DNA from: Sphingomonas sp. PAMC 26605
Lineage (GTDB): Bacteria; Pseudomonadota; Alphaproteobacteria; Sphingomonadales; Sphingomonadaceae
Assembly: GCF_000241485.1 (NCBI RefSeq)
Contig: NZ_JH584241.1
Location: 2,534,428-2,598,427 of the forward strand
Length of the DNA: 64,000 bases
Reading direction: 5' to 3'
The notes beneath the pieces were generated by a model. That model worked only from the letters and a program-made list of their open reading frames with translations. It had not been told where the DNA came from and did no database searches. Position numbers and translations under genes: made by a program. Shown piece after piece: positions 24,683-33,657 of the stretch; position 1 is the stretch's first letter, and each line of letters begins with the position of its first letter.

Positions 24683-27600
24683 ATGTTAGAACAGTACAGG
24701 AAAGTCACTGATCGGGCGGCCACCAGCTCTTGTCCTGCCAGTTGTGATGATGTCGTACGGTCGAAGCTTTTAGAGCGCCATGTATTTCCTTTCCAGAATA
24801 AGCCTTCCGCACCGGGCGAAGAGACGCGTGAAACCGCAAACCGGCCGCGCTTTGCGCGTCGCGCGCTCGTTTCGGCGGGCGCGATCGTGCTGGCGACGAT
24901 GATCGGGCCGCGCGCGCATGCGCAGGAAGCGGTCGTCGGTGTCTGCTCGGGCGTCAGTCTGCCGCGATCGGTCGTCACCGGCATCGCCGGCAACGTCCTA
25001 GCCCCCGTGATCGCCCCACTCGAGCGGACGCTCGGCACGCTCACCTTGGGAACGGTCGATCTCGGCCTCAGCACGGCGTTGACCAATGCGGCGGCCGGCG
25101 CGCCGATCGCGCTCGGTGTGCTCGACATCAACGGGAATGCGGTCGACCTCGCGACGACGCCGCGATGCGTATCGCAAGCCGATGGCTATACGCTCAGAAC
25201 CCCGGCAGGGCTGGCGATCGGTGGCAACCGGATCAGCGGCCTCGGCAGCACCGGGCTCGTCGCCAGCGCGGCGGAAGCGAACGCGATCGCTTTCGGGGAT
25301 GCCGCCAACACCGCCGCCGGGGCGTTCGGCGCGGTGGCGCTGGGCGCAGGCGCGCGGGTGACCGCGCCGGGCGCGCTCGGCAGCGTCGCGCTCGGGCAGA
25401 ATTCGCTGGCGAGCGGCGCCACGCTCGCCGACCCGGCCTATCTCGTCGGCGGCGCCGCCGCGGCCGAGGTCAATATCGGCAACCGCCGTCTGACCGGGCT
25501 TGCCGGCGGGTCGGCGGATAGCGACGGCGTGAACGTGGCCCAGTTGCGCGCCGCCACGGCGGGCCTGACGCCGGTCGATGCAGTGACCTTCGATGCCGGC
25601 CTTGGCGCGTATAGTGCGCTGCGGGGCGGGGCGGTGTCGCGCATCACCAACGTCGCCCCGGCCGCGCTCAGCCCGACCTCGAGCGATGCAGTGACCGGCG
25701 CGCAATTGTTCGCGACCAACGGTGCGGTCACGACCAACGCCACCACGATCACCAATCTCGGCACCACGGTAACGGGTCTGCAGGCCAATGCGCTGCTGTT
25801 CGATCCCGCGCTCAACGCCTTCGACGCGACGCGCGGGGGTGCCCCCGCGACGATCACCAACGTTGCGCCCGCCGCACTGACCGCGACGTCGACCGACGCG
25901 GTCAATGGCGGGCAGCTGTTCGCGACCAATGCGCAAGTCGGGACCAACACCACGGCGATCACCAACCTCACCACCAACATCGCCAACGGCACCGCCGATC
26001 CGCTCGCGGTGCGCTATACCGATGCCGCCAGGGGCACGCTCGCGCTCGGTGGCGCGACCGGCACCGTGGTGACCAACGTCGCGCCGGGCGCGCTCGCCGC
26101 GGGTTCGACCGACGCGGTCAACGGCGCGCAACTGTTCGCCACCAATAGTGCGGTGACGACCAATGCGACCGATATCACCAACCTCGGCACCACCGTCACC
26201 GCTTTGTCGGCCAATGCGCTGCTGTTCAACGCCGGGATCAACGCCTTCGATGCCACGCGCGGCGGGGCGCCCACGACGATCACCAACGTCGCGCCGGCGA
26301 CGCTCAGCGCGACGTCGAGCGATGCGGTGACGGGCGCGCAGCTCTTCACCACCAACGGCGCGGTGACGACCAACGCCACCAATATCACCAATCTCGGCAC
26401 GACGGTGACGGGCCTGCAGGCCAACGCGCTGCTGTTCGATCCCACGCTCAACGCCTTCAACGCGGCGCGGGGCGGCATTCCGACGGCGATTACCAACGTC
26501 GCGCCGGCGGCGCTGACCGCGACCTCGACCGATGCGGTCAACGGCGCGCAACTGTTCGCGACCAATACCCAGGTCGGCGTCAACACCAGCGCGATCGCCA
26601 ATCTGACGACCAATATCGGCAACGGCACCGCCGATCCGCTCGCAGTGCGCTATACCGATGCCACCCGGGCGAACCTCGCGCTCGGCGGCGTCGCCGGCAC
26701 GACCGTGACCAATGTCGCGGCGGGCGCATTGACCGCCACGTCGAGCGAGGCCGTCAACGGGGCGCAGCTGTTCGCCACCAACGGCGCGGTGACGACCAAT
26801 GCGACCAACATCACCAACCTCGGAACGACGGTCACCGGGCTTTCGGGCAATGCCTTGCTCTTCAACGCCGGGCTGAACGCCTATGATGCGACGCGCGGCG
26901 GGGTTCCCACGACGATCACCAATGTCGCGCCGGCAGCGCTCGGCGCCACGTCAAGCGATGCGGTGACGGGCGCACAGCTCTTCACCACCAACGGCGCGGT
27001 CACCACAAACACGACCAACATCACCAATCTGAGTACGACGGTCTCGACCTTGCAGGGCAATGCCTTGCTGTTCGACGCCAATCTCAACGCGTTCACTGCA
27101 GCGCGCGGGGGGGCACCGACGGTGATCACCAACGTCGGCGCGGGCGCCCTCAGCGCGACCTCGAGCGACGCGGTCAACGGCGCGCAATTGTTCGCGACCA
27201 ACCAGCAGGTCGGTGCCAACACCACGGCCATCACCAACCTGACGAGCAATATCGCCAACGGGACCGCTGATCCGCTCGCGGTGCGCTATACCGATGCCAC
27301 CAAGGGCACGCTCGCGCTTGGCGGCGCGACCGGTACGGTGGTGACCAATGTCGCGGCGGGCAACGTCACCGCGATTTCGACCGACGCCGTCAACGGCGCA
27401 CAGCTCAACGCGACCAACCAGGCGGTCGCGGCGGTCGACACGCGCGTGACCAACCTCGGCACGAGCGTGGCGAGCGGTCTCGGCGGGGGATCGACCGTCA
27501 ACGCCGATGGCAGCGTCACCGCGCCGACCTATCAGGTCGCCACGGTCGGTACCGGCGGCGCGACGACGACCAGCACCTACACCAACGTCGGCAGCGCGAT

Positions 27601-28498
27601 CTCGGGCCTCGGCGCGAGCATCAGCACCGTCAACAGCCGCGTCGATGCGATCAACACCCTGACCGACCGGGTCGTCACCTATGACGGTGCCGCCGGAAGC
27701 CCGCGCGATACGATCACGCTCGCCGGCGCGGCGGGAACGCGGCTCGCCAATGTCGCAGCAGGCGCGGTGAGCGCAACCTCGACCGAGGCGGTCAACGGCG
27801 CGCAGCTCAATGCGGTCGGGCAGCAGGTCGCCGTCAATACCACCAACATCGCCACCAACACGACCAACATCACCCGCCTGCAGAACGGCACTGCGGGCTT
27901 CTTCCAGGTCAACAACACCGCGGGCAACGCGCCCCCGGTCGCCAGCGGCGCCAATGCGATCGCGGCGGGCGGCGGGGCGGTGTCGTCTGGCGCCAATGCC
28001 GTCGCGCTCGGCACGGCAGCGACTGCGAACGGCGCCAACAGCGTGGCGCTGGGCAGCGGGTCGCTGGCGGATCGGGACAACAGCGTCTCGGTCGGCAACG
28101 CCACGACCGCGCGGCAGATCACCAATGTCGCCGCGGGCACGATGCCGAGCGACGCGGTCAATCTCGCGCAGTTGACGAGCGGGATGAACCAGACGCTCGG
28201 CGCCGCCAACGCCTATACCGATGCGCGGCTCAACCAGGTCGGCTTCGACCTGCGGAACCTGCGCCGCGACGCCAATGGCGGCACGGCGGCGGCGATGGCG
28301 CTGGCGACGATCCCGCAGGCCTATGGCCCCGGCATGGGCATCATCGGCGGCGGCGTCAGCACCTGGGGCGGCGAACAGGGCTTCGCGATCGGCGTCTCCA
28401 AGGCGAGCCCGAGTAGTCAAGTCGTGTTCAAGGCCGGGGCGGTGATCAACTCGCGTGGCAAAGGCGGCGGCGCCGCGGGCGTCGGCTTCGGCTTCTGA
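24683..28498 (+). CDS. YadA-type trimeric autotransporter adhesin
   Basis: A 1271-residue surface protein expected to trimerise and anchor itself in the outer membrane (type Vc secretion). A long N-terminal region precedes a hydrophobic signal core (RFARRALVSAGAIVLATMIG, ending AHAQ). Head motifs (NAIAFGDAAN, GSVALGQNSLASG) and neck-like NVAAGxxxxxSTDAVNGAQL segments are repeated many times; 212-residue repeats fill the middle. The C-terminus has the YadA anchor (AYTDARLNQVGFDLRNLRRD ... GEQGFAIGVSK) and ends in Phe. ATG 24683 follows AGGAGAG. Roles in adhesion to surfaces or plants are typical of the family. It is monocistronic. Confidence 0.92.
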   Translation: MLEQYRKVTDRAATSSCPASCDDVVRSKLLERHVFPFQNKPSAPGEETRETANRPRFARRALVSAGAIVLATMIGPRAHAQEAVVGVCSGVSLPRSVVTGIAGNVLAPVIAPLERTLGTLTLGTVDLGLSTALTNAAAGAPIALGVLDINGNAVDLATTPRCVSQADGYTLRTPAGLAIGGNRISGLGSTGLVASAAEANAIAFGDAANTAAGAFGAVALGAGARVTAPGALGSVALGQNSLASGATLADPAYLVGGAAAAEVNIGNRRLTGLAGGSADSDGVNVAQLRAATAGLTPVDAVTFDAGLGAYSALRGGAVSRITNVAPAALSPTSSDAVTGAQLFATNGAVTTNATTITNLGTTVTGLQANALLFDPALNAFDATRGGAPATITNVAPAALTATSTDAVNGGQLFATNAQVGTNTTAITNLTTNIANGTADPLAVRYTDAARGTLALGGATGTVVTNVAPGALAAGSTDAVNGAQLFATNSAVTTNATDITNLGTTVTALSANALLFNAGINAFDATRGGAPTTITNVAPATLSATSSDAVTGAQLFTTNGAVTTNATNITNLGTTVTGLQANALLFDPTLNAFNAARGGIPTAITNVAPAALTATSTDAVNGAQLFATNTQVGVNTSAIANLTTNIGNGTADPLAVRYTDATRANLALGGVAGTTVTNVAAGALTATSSEAVNGAQLFATNGAVTTNATNITNLGTTVTGLSGNALLFNAGLNAYDATRGGVPTTITNVAPAALGATSSDAVTGAQLFTTNGAVTTNTTNITNLSTTVSTLQGNALLFDANLNAFTAARGGAPTVITNVGAGALSATSSDAVNGAQLFATNQQVGANTTAITNLTSNIANGTADPLAVRYTDATKGTLALGGATGTVVTNVAAGNVTAISTDAVNGAQLNATNQAVAAVDTRVTNLGTSVASGLGGGSTVNADGSVTAPTYQVATVGTGGATTTSTYTNVGSAISGLGASISTVNSRVDAINTLTDRVVTYDGAAGSPRDTITLAGAAGTRLANVAAGAVSATSTEAVNGAQLNAVGQQVAVNTTNIATNTTNITRLQNGTAGFFQVNNTAGNAPPVASGANAIAAGGGAVSSGANAVALGTAATANGANSVALGSGSLADRDNSVSVGNATTARQITNVAAGTMPSDAVNLAQLTSGMNQTLGAANAYTDARLNQVGFDLRNLRRDANGGTAAAMALATIPQAYGPGMGIIGGGVSTWGGEQGFAIGVSKASPSSQVVFKAGAVINSRGKGGGAAGVGFGF
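25721..27418 (+). repeat. 636-nt tandem repeats inside the adhesin gene
   Basis: Units start at 25721, 26357 and 26993, an exact 636-nt (212-codon) period; the third is partial, to about 27418. The markers GAVTTN and ADPLAVRYTDA recur at the same phase. Each unit contains two related half-units (NALLFD... and NALLFN...). Confidence 0.85.
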
Positions 28499-28509
28499 AA
28501 CCAACGTCA

Positions 28510-28529
28510 CCGGGGGCTCCGGCCCCCGG
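28510..28529 (+). terminator. GC-rich hairpin after the adhesin gene
   Basis: CCGGGGGC and GCCCCCGG pair around a TCCG tetraloop, 12 nt after the adhesin stop. No T-run follows, so it may be a 3' stability hairpin rather than a strict intrinsic terminator. Confidence 0.5.
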
Positions 28530-28579
28530 CGATCCGTTACCGTCCCGCACCGCCATTGCTGGCAGGCGCGGGGACACCG

Positions 28580-28611
28580 AACCCTCCCGTGCTGCGGCAC
28601 GTCGGAGGGTT
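28580..28611. terminator. Long hairpin between convergent genes
   Basis: AACCCTCC/GGAGGGTT forms an outer stem and CGTGC/GCACG an inner stem. It lies between the adhesin (+) and hemerythrin-like (-) genes and is followed on the plus strand by TGGGCGTTT. It probably ends transcription, mainly from the left. Confidence 0.5.
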
Positions 28612-28659
28612 TGGGCGTTTAGGGGGGTAGCGCTGCTCAGTCCGGCGATCTGGCCGCCA

Positions 28660-29082
28660 TCATGGACGCGATTTAGGGCTTCCGATCGATGTCGCCGGGC
28701 GACCCGCACGGGGAAAGACCGTGCGTTCCTCGAAGCGCATGCGTTGTTCCAGGACGTCGAGAATTTCGCGGAGATCCCGACAATAGTCCTTCCAGTTCGC
28801 ATCGATCTCCATCGCGCTCCAGCGTGCGAGATGGTCGCGAAAGCGACGTTCGAGATTGTCCGCATTGTGTGGCGAACGCGTCGATACGTCGGCGCATGCG
28901 TGCTGCTGCTCGCGCAGGAACTGCTTCTCCATCGCCATGTGGCGCAACAATTCGCGCGTGAAGGCCCATCGCGCGGCAGCGAAGCACAAGCCGATGCGTG
29001 CGCCGTCCTGGTTGAGCAAGGTGCGAAGCTGCGCCGCGATCGCGCGGAGGCGGTCATGGTCGTGCCGCAACTGATCGATCAT
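28660..29082 (-). CDS. Hemerythrin-like (HHE cation-binding) protein
   Basis: A 140-residue helical cytoplasmic protein. Possible di-iron ligands are the HDHD cluster near residue 8, His and Glu in LLRHMAMEKQFLREQQH, a His in the middle (RFRDHLARW), and Glu in RFEERTVFP, which resembles the last helix of hemerythrin domains. Such proteins bind oxygen or nitric oxide or sense redox state. ATG 29082 has a purine-rich AGGAAAGG upstream. It lies 89 nt downstream of the receiver gene on the same strand, so it may be the last member of the signalling group. Ligand spacing is imperfect, so metal binding is not certain. Confidence 0.6.
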   Translation of the reverse strand: MIDQLRHDHDRLRAIAAQLRTLLNQDGARIGLCFAAARWAFTRELLRHMAMEKQFLREQQHACADVSTRSPHNADNLERRFRDHLARWSAMEIDANWKDYCRDLREILDVLEQRMRFEERTVFPRAGRPATSIGSPKSRP

Positions 29083-29170
29083 GAGACAGGCCTTTCCTGT
29101 CTGTGGTCGAATATTGCGCTTAACAGGATGTTGCGGGTGTCCGTCGGATGCGGCCGCGTCCGACCAAAGT

Positions 29171-29575
29171 CTAACGGTCGAGCAGCGATCGCGCATCTTC
29201 GAGACAGGCGCGAAGCTGCGCCGCAAGACGCAACGGGTCGAACGGCTTGAGGATCACGCCGGCTGCGCCCATTGCCAGATAGCCCTTGATGTCGGTATCG
29301 CGCCCGCGTGCGGTCATGAACAATACGGGCGTCCGCGCGAGCCGCGGGTTGCGCCGCAAGGCTGCGAGGGTTTCGGGCCCGGTCATGTCGGGCATCATGA
29401 CGTCGAGGACGATCACGTCGGGTATCCAGTCCGCGACGGCGAGCGACGCGACCGCCGCCCTTCCCGAGGCGGTGGTGCGCACCGTGATCGCCGGATCGAG
29501 CCCGAGCGCCATTTCGACGACCGTCCGGATGTCGGCATCGTCATCGACGTAGAGTAGGCTGAGGTGCTGGGTCAT
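29171..29575 (-). CDS. Single-domain response regulator (receiver only)
   Basis: A 134-residue CheY/DivK-like receiver without an output domain. The acidic pocket is D11-D12-D13, the phosphoacceptor is D58 (VIVLDVMMPD), the Thr lies in LFMTARG, and the Lys in GVILKPFDP. All key residues are present, so it should be phosphorylatable. The ATG overlaps the stop of the hybrid kinase (ATGA), so the kinase is its likely partner. It may act as a phosphate sink or contact an unknown effector. Confidence 0.88.
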   Translation of the reverse strand: MTQHLSLLYVDDDADIRTVVEMALGLDPAITVRTTASGRAAVASLAVADWIPDVIVLDVMMPDMTGPETLAALRRNPRLARTPVLFMTARGRDTDIKGYLAMGAAGVILKPFDPLRLAAQLRACLEDARSLLDR

Positions 29576-32085
29576 GATGCTTGCTCCGTGGCCGCGAGGC
29601 TGCGCCGGATCGCCGCCTTGAGATCGCCGATCGAACTGCGCGATTTGACGAGCGCCGCATCGACCCGATCGACCACACCGGCATCGACATCGCGCGCCGA
29701 GAAAAGGATCGCGGGGATAGCGCGGCGTCGGTCCCCGCGCCGCGCGGTTGCCAGCGCGGGCAGCAGATCGAGGCCCGAAGTGCCGCCAAGGTCATAATCG
29801 AGGATCGCGATATCGATCGCGTGCGATTCGAGCATCGCGCGCGCTGTCTCGAGATCGGTCGCCTTGAGCACGTGCGCCTCGCCCTGCAGCGCCGCCGCCG
29901 TGACGAGCAGCACGTCCAGATCGTCGTCGAGTAGCAGGATCGTCGGGCGCGGTGTGGAGGCCCGGCTGAGCGTCGCGCGGATCGTCGCGGCGAGCCGCGC
30001 CGGATCGGGCGGCGTGTCGATCCATTCCACGCCATCGAGCGATGCCAGCGCTGCGAGGCGCATGCGGTGCTCGGGAGTGGCGAGCAGGATCGGCGGCGTC
30101 AGCGCTTCGAGGCTCGCTCCGAGCACCGCCGCGGCGTCCGTGTCCGTGTCCCCGGAAATGCTAGGCTCGAGCAGGAAGGCGGCATGGCCCTCGCGTGCGA
30201 GCGCGGACGTCGCCGCGGCAACGCTGTCGACCAAAACCGTTTGGAACGGCGTATCAAGCCCCAACGACTGGACCAGTGCCACGAGATCGCCATCCGACGT
30301 GCACAGCAAGACCTTCGGCATCGTCCCGGCCACCGTATCGCGCGGCTCCTCGTCCAGCGCGTCGATCGCGAAGGCGAAGCGCGTTCCGCCCTCCGGGCGA
30401 TCCTCGAACCAGAGACGTCCATCGTGACGGAGAATGATCTCGCGCGAGATGGCGAGGCCGAGCCCGGCCCCGACGCCGCGCTCCATCGCGGCGCGTTCGA
30501 AGCGGCCGAAGATGCGGTCGCGAAACGCCAGCGGTATGCCCGGGCCGTCGTCATCGACCGCGACCAGCGCCTTGCCGTCGTCGGTTTGCGTAACCCGGAT
30601 CGCGACCACGCCGCCCGTCGCCGTGACGCGCAACGCGTTCGATACCAGATTGGAGATCACCTGCAGCAAGCGCTCGGCATCGCCCAGGATCACGACCGGA
30701 TGGTCGGGAAGTCTGCACGCGATGCGCGCGCGCGACGCAGCGGCGGCGCCCTCGCTGCCTTCGCACGCTTGCGCTGCGATTTCGCGCAGGTCGGTGCGCT
30801 CGCGCTGGAGCGTGAGTTGCCCGGACTGGATCCGGTCGATATCGAGCATGTCGTTGATCAGTCGGATCAACCGTCGTGAATTGTTCTCGGCGATCTCGAT
30901 CAGGCGGCCGGGCGCCTCGGCGATCGCCCCGGCCGCGCCCGACCGCAACAGGCCGAGCGCGCCCACCACCGAGGTAAGCGGCGTGCGCAACTCATGGCTC
31001 ACCGTCGAAATGAGCTCGTCCTTCAGGCGTTCGGTGCGCTTGCGCTCGGCGATGTTGCGCGCCGACGCGACGATATAGTCGCCCGCGGGCAGGCGCATCA
31101 CGCCCAGCGCGATATCGACCGGAACGTCGTGCCCGTCGCGATGGATCACCTTGCTGTCGGGCCAATGCGGCTGGGTGAGGTGACCCTCGACCAGCCCGAT
31201 CCGTTGGTGGAACGGCAAGGCGGGCTTGCGCATCCGGACCAGCAGCGACACGTCCTGGCGGATCAAGTCCGCGGCGCGGTATCCGAGCATCGCCGTGGCG
31301 GCAGCATTGACGGTTTCGATCCGCCCGGTCGGATCGAAGATGACGATCGCATCGACCGTGCTCTGCAGGATCGCGCGATTGCGTTCGGCGACCTCATAGG
31401 TCTGCAACCGCGAGCGATATTTCGCCAGGCCTTGTCGCCAGATCAGCCATGTCACGGCAAACATCGCGAGGCCGATACAGCCGATGCCGATGCGGATCGT
31501 CGTCGCGTCGGCATAGACACGCGCGCGATACCGCGCGACCTCGGCGTCGCGGTTGCGTGTGGCGACGGCGACCATGGCGTCCGATTCGGACCGGATCTGC
31601 TCCATCATCCGCTGGCCGGCATTCGAGCTGACCTGCCGTGCGGCGGCGTCGAGCCCGCTGTTGCGACGCTTGGCGATGACGTCGTCCATCTCATTGAACT
31701 TGGTCCGCGCGAGCCGTTGCAGCGTGGCGAAGCGCCGCCACTCGATAGACCCGGCACGCAATCCGGGCGCCAGCCGCGAGAAGGTCGATTCCGTCGTCGA
31801 TCTCGCCTGCACATAGGCGTCGAGGAAGCGGTGTTCGCCGGTGATGACGAAGCCGCGTTGCGCGGACTCCGCCGCGGTCAGACGCTCGATCAGCGTCGCC
31901 ACGCGGACACTATTGGCAAAGCCCTCATACGCTTGCTGCCGCAGCCTGTCGGTGCTCGCATACTCCGCCTCGAGCCAGACCGAGAAGGCCGCCAGCAACA
32001 TCGGCGCGAGCAAGGTTATCAGGACGAACTGGGCGGCATTGGGGGCCTTTGGCCGAACGATTTCCTGTTCGGTCGCGAAGGTCAT
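29572..32085 (-). CDS. Hybrid sensor histidine kinase: CHASE3-like, PAS, HisKA, HATPase, two receivers
   Basis: An 837-residue inner-membrane kinase. Transmembrane segments at about 19-39 and 198-217 enclose a CHASE3-like periplasmic domain (LTAAESAQRGFVITGEHRFL). A PAS domain (about 235-350) is followed by HisKA with H364 in STVSHELRTPL, and HATPase motifs (NLVSNALRV, VDDDGPGIP, GAGLGLAI). Two receiver-like domains follow: the first lacks the acidic pocket and phosphoacceptor Asp and looks degenerate; the last has LLLDDDLDV and ILDYDLGG intact. It overlaps the LuxR-type regulator upstream and the receiver downstream by 4 nt each. There is no HPt domain; one is encoded divergently at 32836. 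Confidence 0.9.
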   Translation of the reverse strand: MTFATEQEIVRPKAPNAAQFVLITLLAPMLLAAFSVWLEAEYASTDRLRQQAYEGFANSVRVATLIERLTAAESAQRGFVITGEHRFLDAYVQARSTTESTFSRLAPGLRAGSIEWRRFATLQRLARTKFNEMDDVIAKRRNSGLDAAARQVSSNAGQRMMEQIRSESDAMVAVATRNRDAEVARYRARVYADATTIRIGIGCIGLAMFAVTWLIWRQGLAKYRSRLQTYEVAERNRAILQSTVDAIVIFDPTGRIETVNAAATAMLGYRAADLIRQDVSLLVRMRKPALPFHQRIGLVEGHLTQPHWPDSKVIHRDGHDVPVDIALGVMRLPAGDYIVASARNIAERKRTERLKDELISTVSHELRTPLTSVVGALGLLRSGAAGAIAEAPGRLIEIAENNSRRLIRLINDMLDIDRIQSGQLTLQRERTDLREIAAQACEGSEGAAAASRARIACRLPDHPVVILGDAERLLQVISNLVSNALRVTATGGVVAIRVTQTDDGKALVAVDDDGPGIPLAFRDRIFGRFERAAMERGVGAGLGLAISREIILRHDGRLWFEDRPEGGTRFAFAIDALDEEPRDTVAGTMPKVLLCTSDGDLVALVQSLGLDTPFQTVLVDSVAAATSALAREGHAAFLLEPSISGDTDTDAAAVLGASLEALTPPILLATPEHRMRLAALASLDGVEWIDTPPDPARLAATIRATLSRASTPRPTILLLDDDLDVLLVTAAALQGEAHVLKATDLETARAMLESHAIDIAILDYDLGGTSGLDLLPALATARRGDRRRAIPAILFSARDVDAGVVDRVDAALVKSRSSIGDLKAAIRRSLAATEQAS

Positions 32086-32726
32086 GGCGCCCCCGAATCC
32101 GCGAGCAGCGGTTGCACCGCAAGCAACGCCTGGGCGCGGTTATCGACCGCGAGCTTTCGGAAGATGACGGTCAGATGCGCCTTTACGGTGGCCTCGGTGA
32201 TATCGAGACTGTCGGCGATCTGCTTATTGAGCCGCCCATCGGCAAGCGCGAGCAGCACGCGCAACTGCGCGCTCGACAGCGTCGCGATGCGGTCGCGCAC
32301 CGATCGCGCGGCCGTACTGCCGGTGGCTTGCGGCGGAAACACCGCCTGTCCGGCGAGCACGCGCCGCAGAGTGGCGGCGAGTGTGTCGAGCGGGGCGGAT
32401 TTCGATACGAAGGCCGCGGCGCCGAGCGCGCGTGCGGCTTCGACGATGACCGGATCTTCGCGCGCGGACACCACGACGATGGGAGTCGCGGCGAGCAGAT
32501 GCTGCAATTTGAGGAAACCCGAAAAGCCGCGCGCATCGGGGAGGATGAAATCGAGGAGCACAAGCCGGTAGCCGCTCTTGCGTGCCGCGACCGCACGCTC
32601 CGCTTCTTCAATCGACCCCGCATTGTCGAGCGCGATACCCGGTGCTGCGGCGCGGATCGCAAGCGCCAACCCCTCGCGCGTGAGGGGATGGTCATCAGCG
32701 ACCAGCGCATGGCCACCAAGCTGCAC
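32082..32726 (-). CDS. NarL/FixJ-type response regulator with LuxR HTH
   Basis: A 214-residue DNA-binding regulator. The receiver has D11-D12, phosphoacceptor D59 (LVLLDFILPD), VVVSARE and K109 (FVSKSAP). The C-terminal LuxR helix-turn-helix is LSSAQLRVLLALADGRLNKQIA then ITEATVKAHLTVIFRKL. The start is GTG with AGGAGAG upstream. It is the first gene of the three-gene signalling operon, whose genes overlap by 4 nt. Targets are unknown; the divergent region 32727-32835 and the neighbouring secreted gene cluster are candidates. Confidence 0.9.
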   Translation of the reverse strand: MQLGGHALVADDHPLTREGLALAIRAAAPGIALDNAGSIEEAERAVAARKSGYRLVLLDFILPDARGFSGFLKLQHLLAATPIVVVSAREDPVIVEAARALGAAAFVSKSAPLDTLAATLRRVLAGQAVFPPQATGSTAARSVRDRIATLSSAQLRVLLALADGRLNKQIADSLDITEATVKAHLTVIFRKLAVDNRAQALLAVQPLLADSGAP

Positions 32727-32835
32727 AATAACTCTCCTACACGGTGTCCGATTTTGCGTTCGGTACCGCGATTAACCTCGCCAAAAAAAAGCAGCCTGTC
32801 TAGGTATATTACTACCAAGCATTGATGGAGGTTAA

Positions 32836-33498
32836 GTGAATCTCTCGACAATCCTTGTGGGGGGCGCTGCGGAAGGCGATCGTCGCTTCGTTCGAGATGT
32901 TCTGTCTGGTGCGGACTGGCATGTGATCGAAACGCATGAGGAGGCATCTTTGCTGGTCCAGGCGCAGCGCCATAGGCCGGATCTGATCCTGCTCGACGAA
33001 CGGCTGGGCGCGGGCATCGCGAACGCGGTCGGTGCGGTGCGCGCCGCCGGAAGACCGGCGCGTAGCACGCCGATCCTGATTTTCACGCAGGCCGCATCGG
33101 CCGGCGAAGATTTCTTCTTGATAGGATTTGACGGACGTATCGCAAAGCCTGCCACGGCCGAAGCGTTGGTCGCTGCGCTCGCGCTTTGGCGGCCCGTGGG
33201 CGAACTGACGGACGCGCACCGCCTGATCGAGACATTCGGAGAGGCCGCGATCGTGCCCCTCATCGCGCGGTTTCGCAGGCAACTGACCGATGCGCTCAAC
33301 GGCTTGGGCACCACTTTGTCGCCGGACGAACTGCACCGGATCGCCGGGGTCGCGGGGACGTTGGGCTTCGGTCGGATCAGCGCGAGTTGGGACCGGCTGT
33401 CGCAGGGGGACGCTGTATCCGCGCCCGATGCACGCCGCGAGGCGCGTCTCACGCTCGCGCAGATCGACCGCGATCCCCGTTTTGCGGTGTCGCAATAG
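32836..33498 (+). CDS. Receiver-HPt fusion protein (degenerate receiver)
   Basis: A 220-residue protein. Residues 1-115 resemble a receiver: phosphoacceptor D54 (LILLDERLG), Thr in LIFTQ and K104 (RIAKPAT) are present, but the usual acidic pair after strand 1 is replaced by GGAAEGD. Residues about 125-215 look like an HPt domain, with H167 in ELHRIAGVAGTLGFGR matching HxxxGxAxxxG. The start is GTG with GGAGG at 32827. It is divergent from the LuxR regulator by 109 nt. It would supply the HPt step that the hybrid kinase lacks. Confidence 0.75.
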   Translation: MNLSTILVGGAAEGDRRFVRDVLSGADWHVIETHEEASLLVQAQRHRPDLILLDERLGAGIANAVGAVRAAGRPARSTPILIFTQAASAGEDFFLIGFDGRIAKPATAEALVAALALWRPVGELTDAHRLIETFGEAAIVPLIARFRRQLTDALNGLGTTLSPDELHRIAGVAGTLGFGRISASWDRLSQGDAVSAPDARREARLTLAQIDRDPRFAVSQ

Positions 33499-33630
33499 AC
33501 CACCGCTGGCTTTCCCTCGCTTGGGGCCGCCCGAACGCCCGATTGTCGTTCGGGAATTAGACATTGGTCGAAGCGGCGGGAACCAATCCGACCTCGGTAG
33601 GACCTGCTTAACCTGAATGCTGCGCAACCG

Positions 33631-33650
33631 CTGCACGTCCTTTTGTGCAG
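33631..33650 (+). other. Short hairpin just before the first DUF11-cluster gene
   Basis: CTGCAC and GTGCAG pair around GTCCTTTT, ending 7 nt before the GTG start at 33658 and next to the ribosome-binding tract AGGTGAGA. It could modulate translation. The rest of 33499-33657 shows no gene. Confidence 0.35.
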
Positions 33651-33657
33651 GTGAGAA

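Noticed and set aside
25721..27418. Regular repeats considered as a CRISPR array
   Set aside because: The period is 636 nt, in frame and coding; there are no short direct repeats with unique spacers.
24998..28600. Long minus-strand frames opposite the adhesin
   Set aside because: They mirror the adhesin repeats; the plus strand has signal, repeats and YadA anchor.
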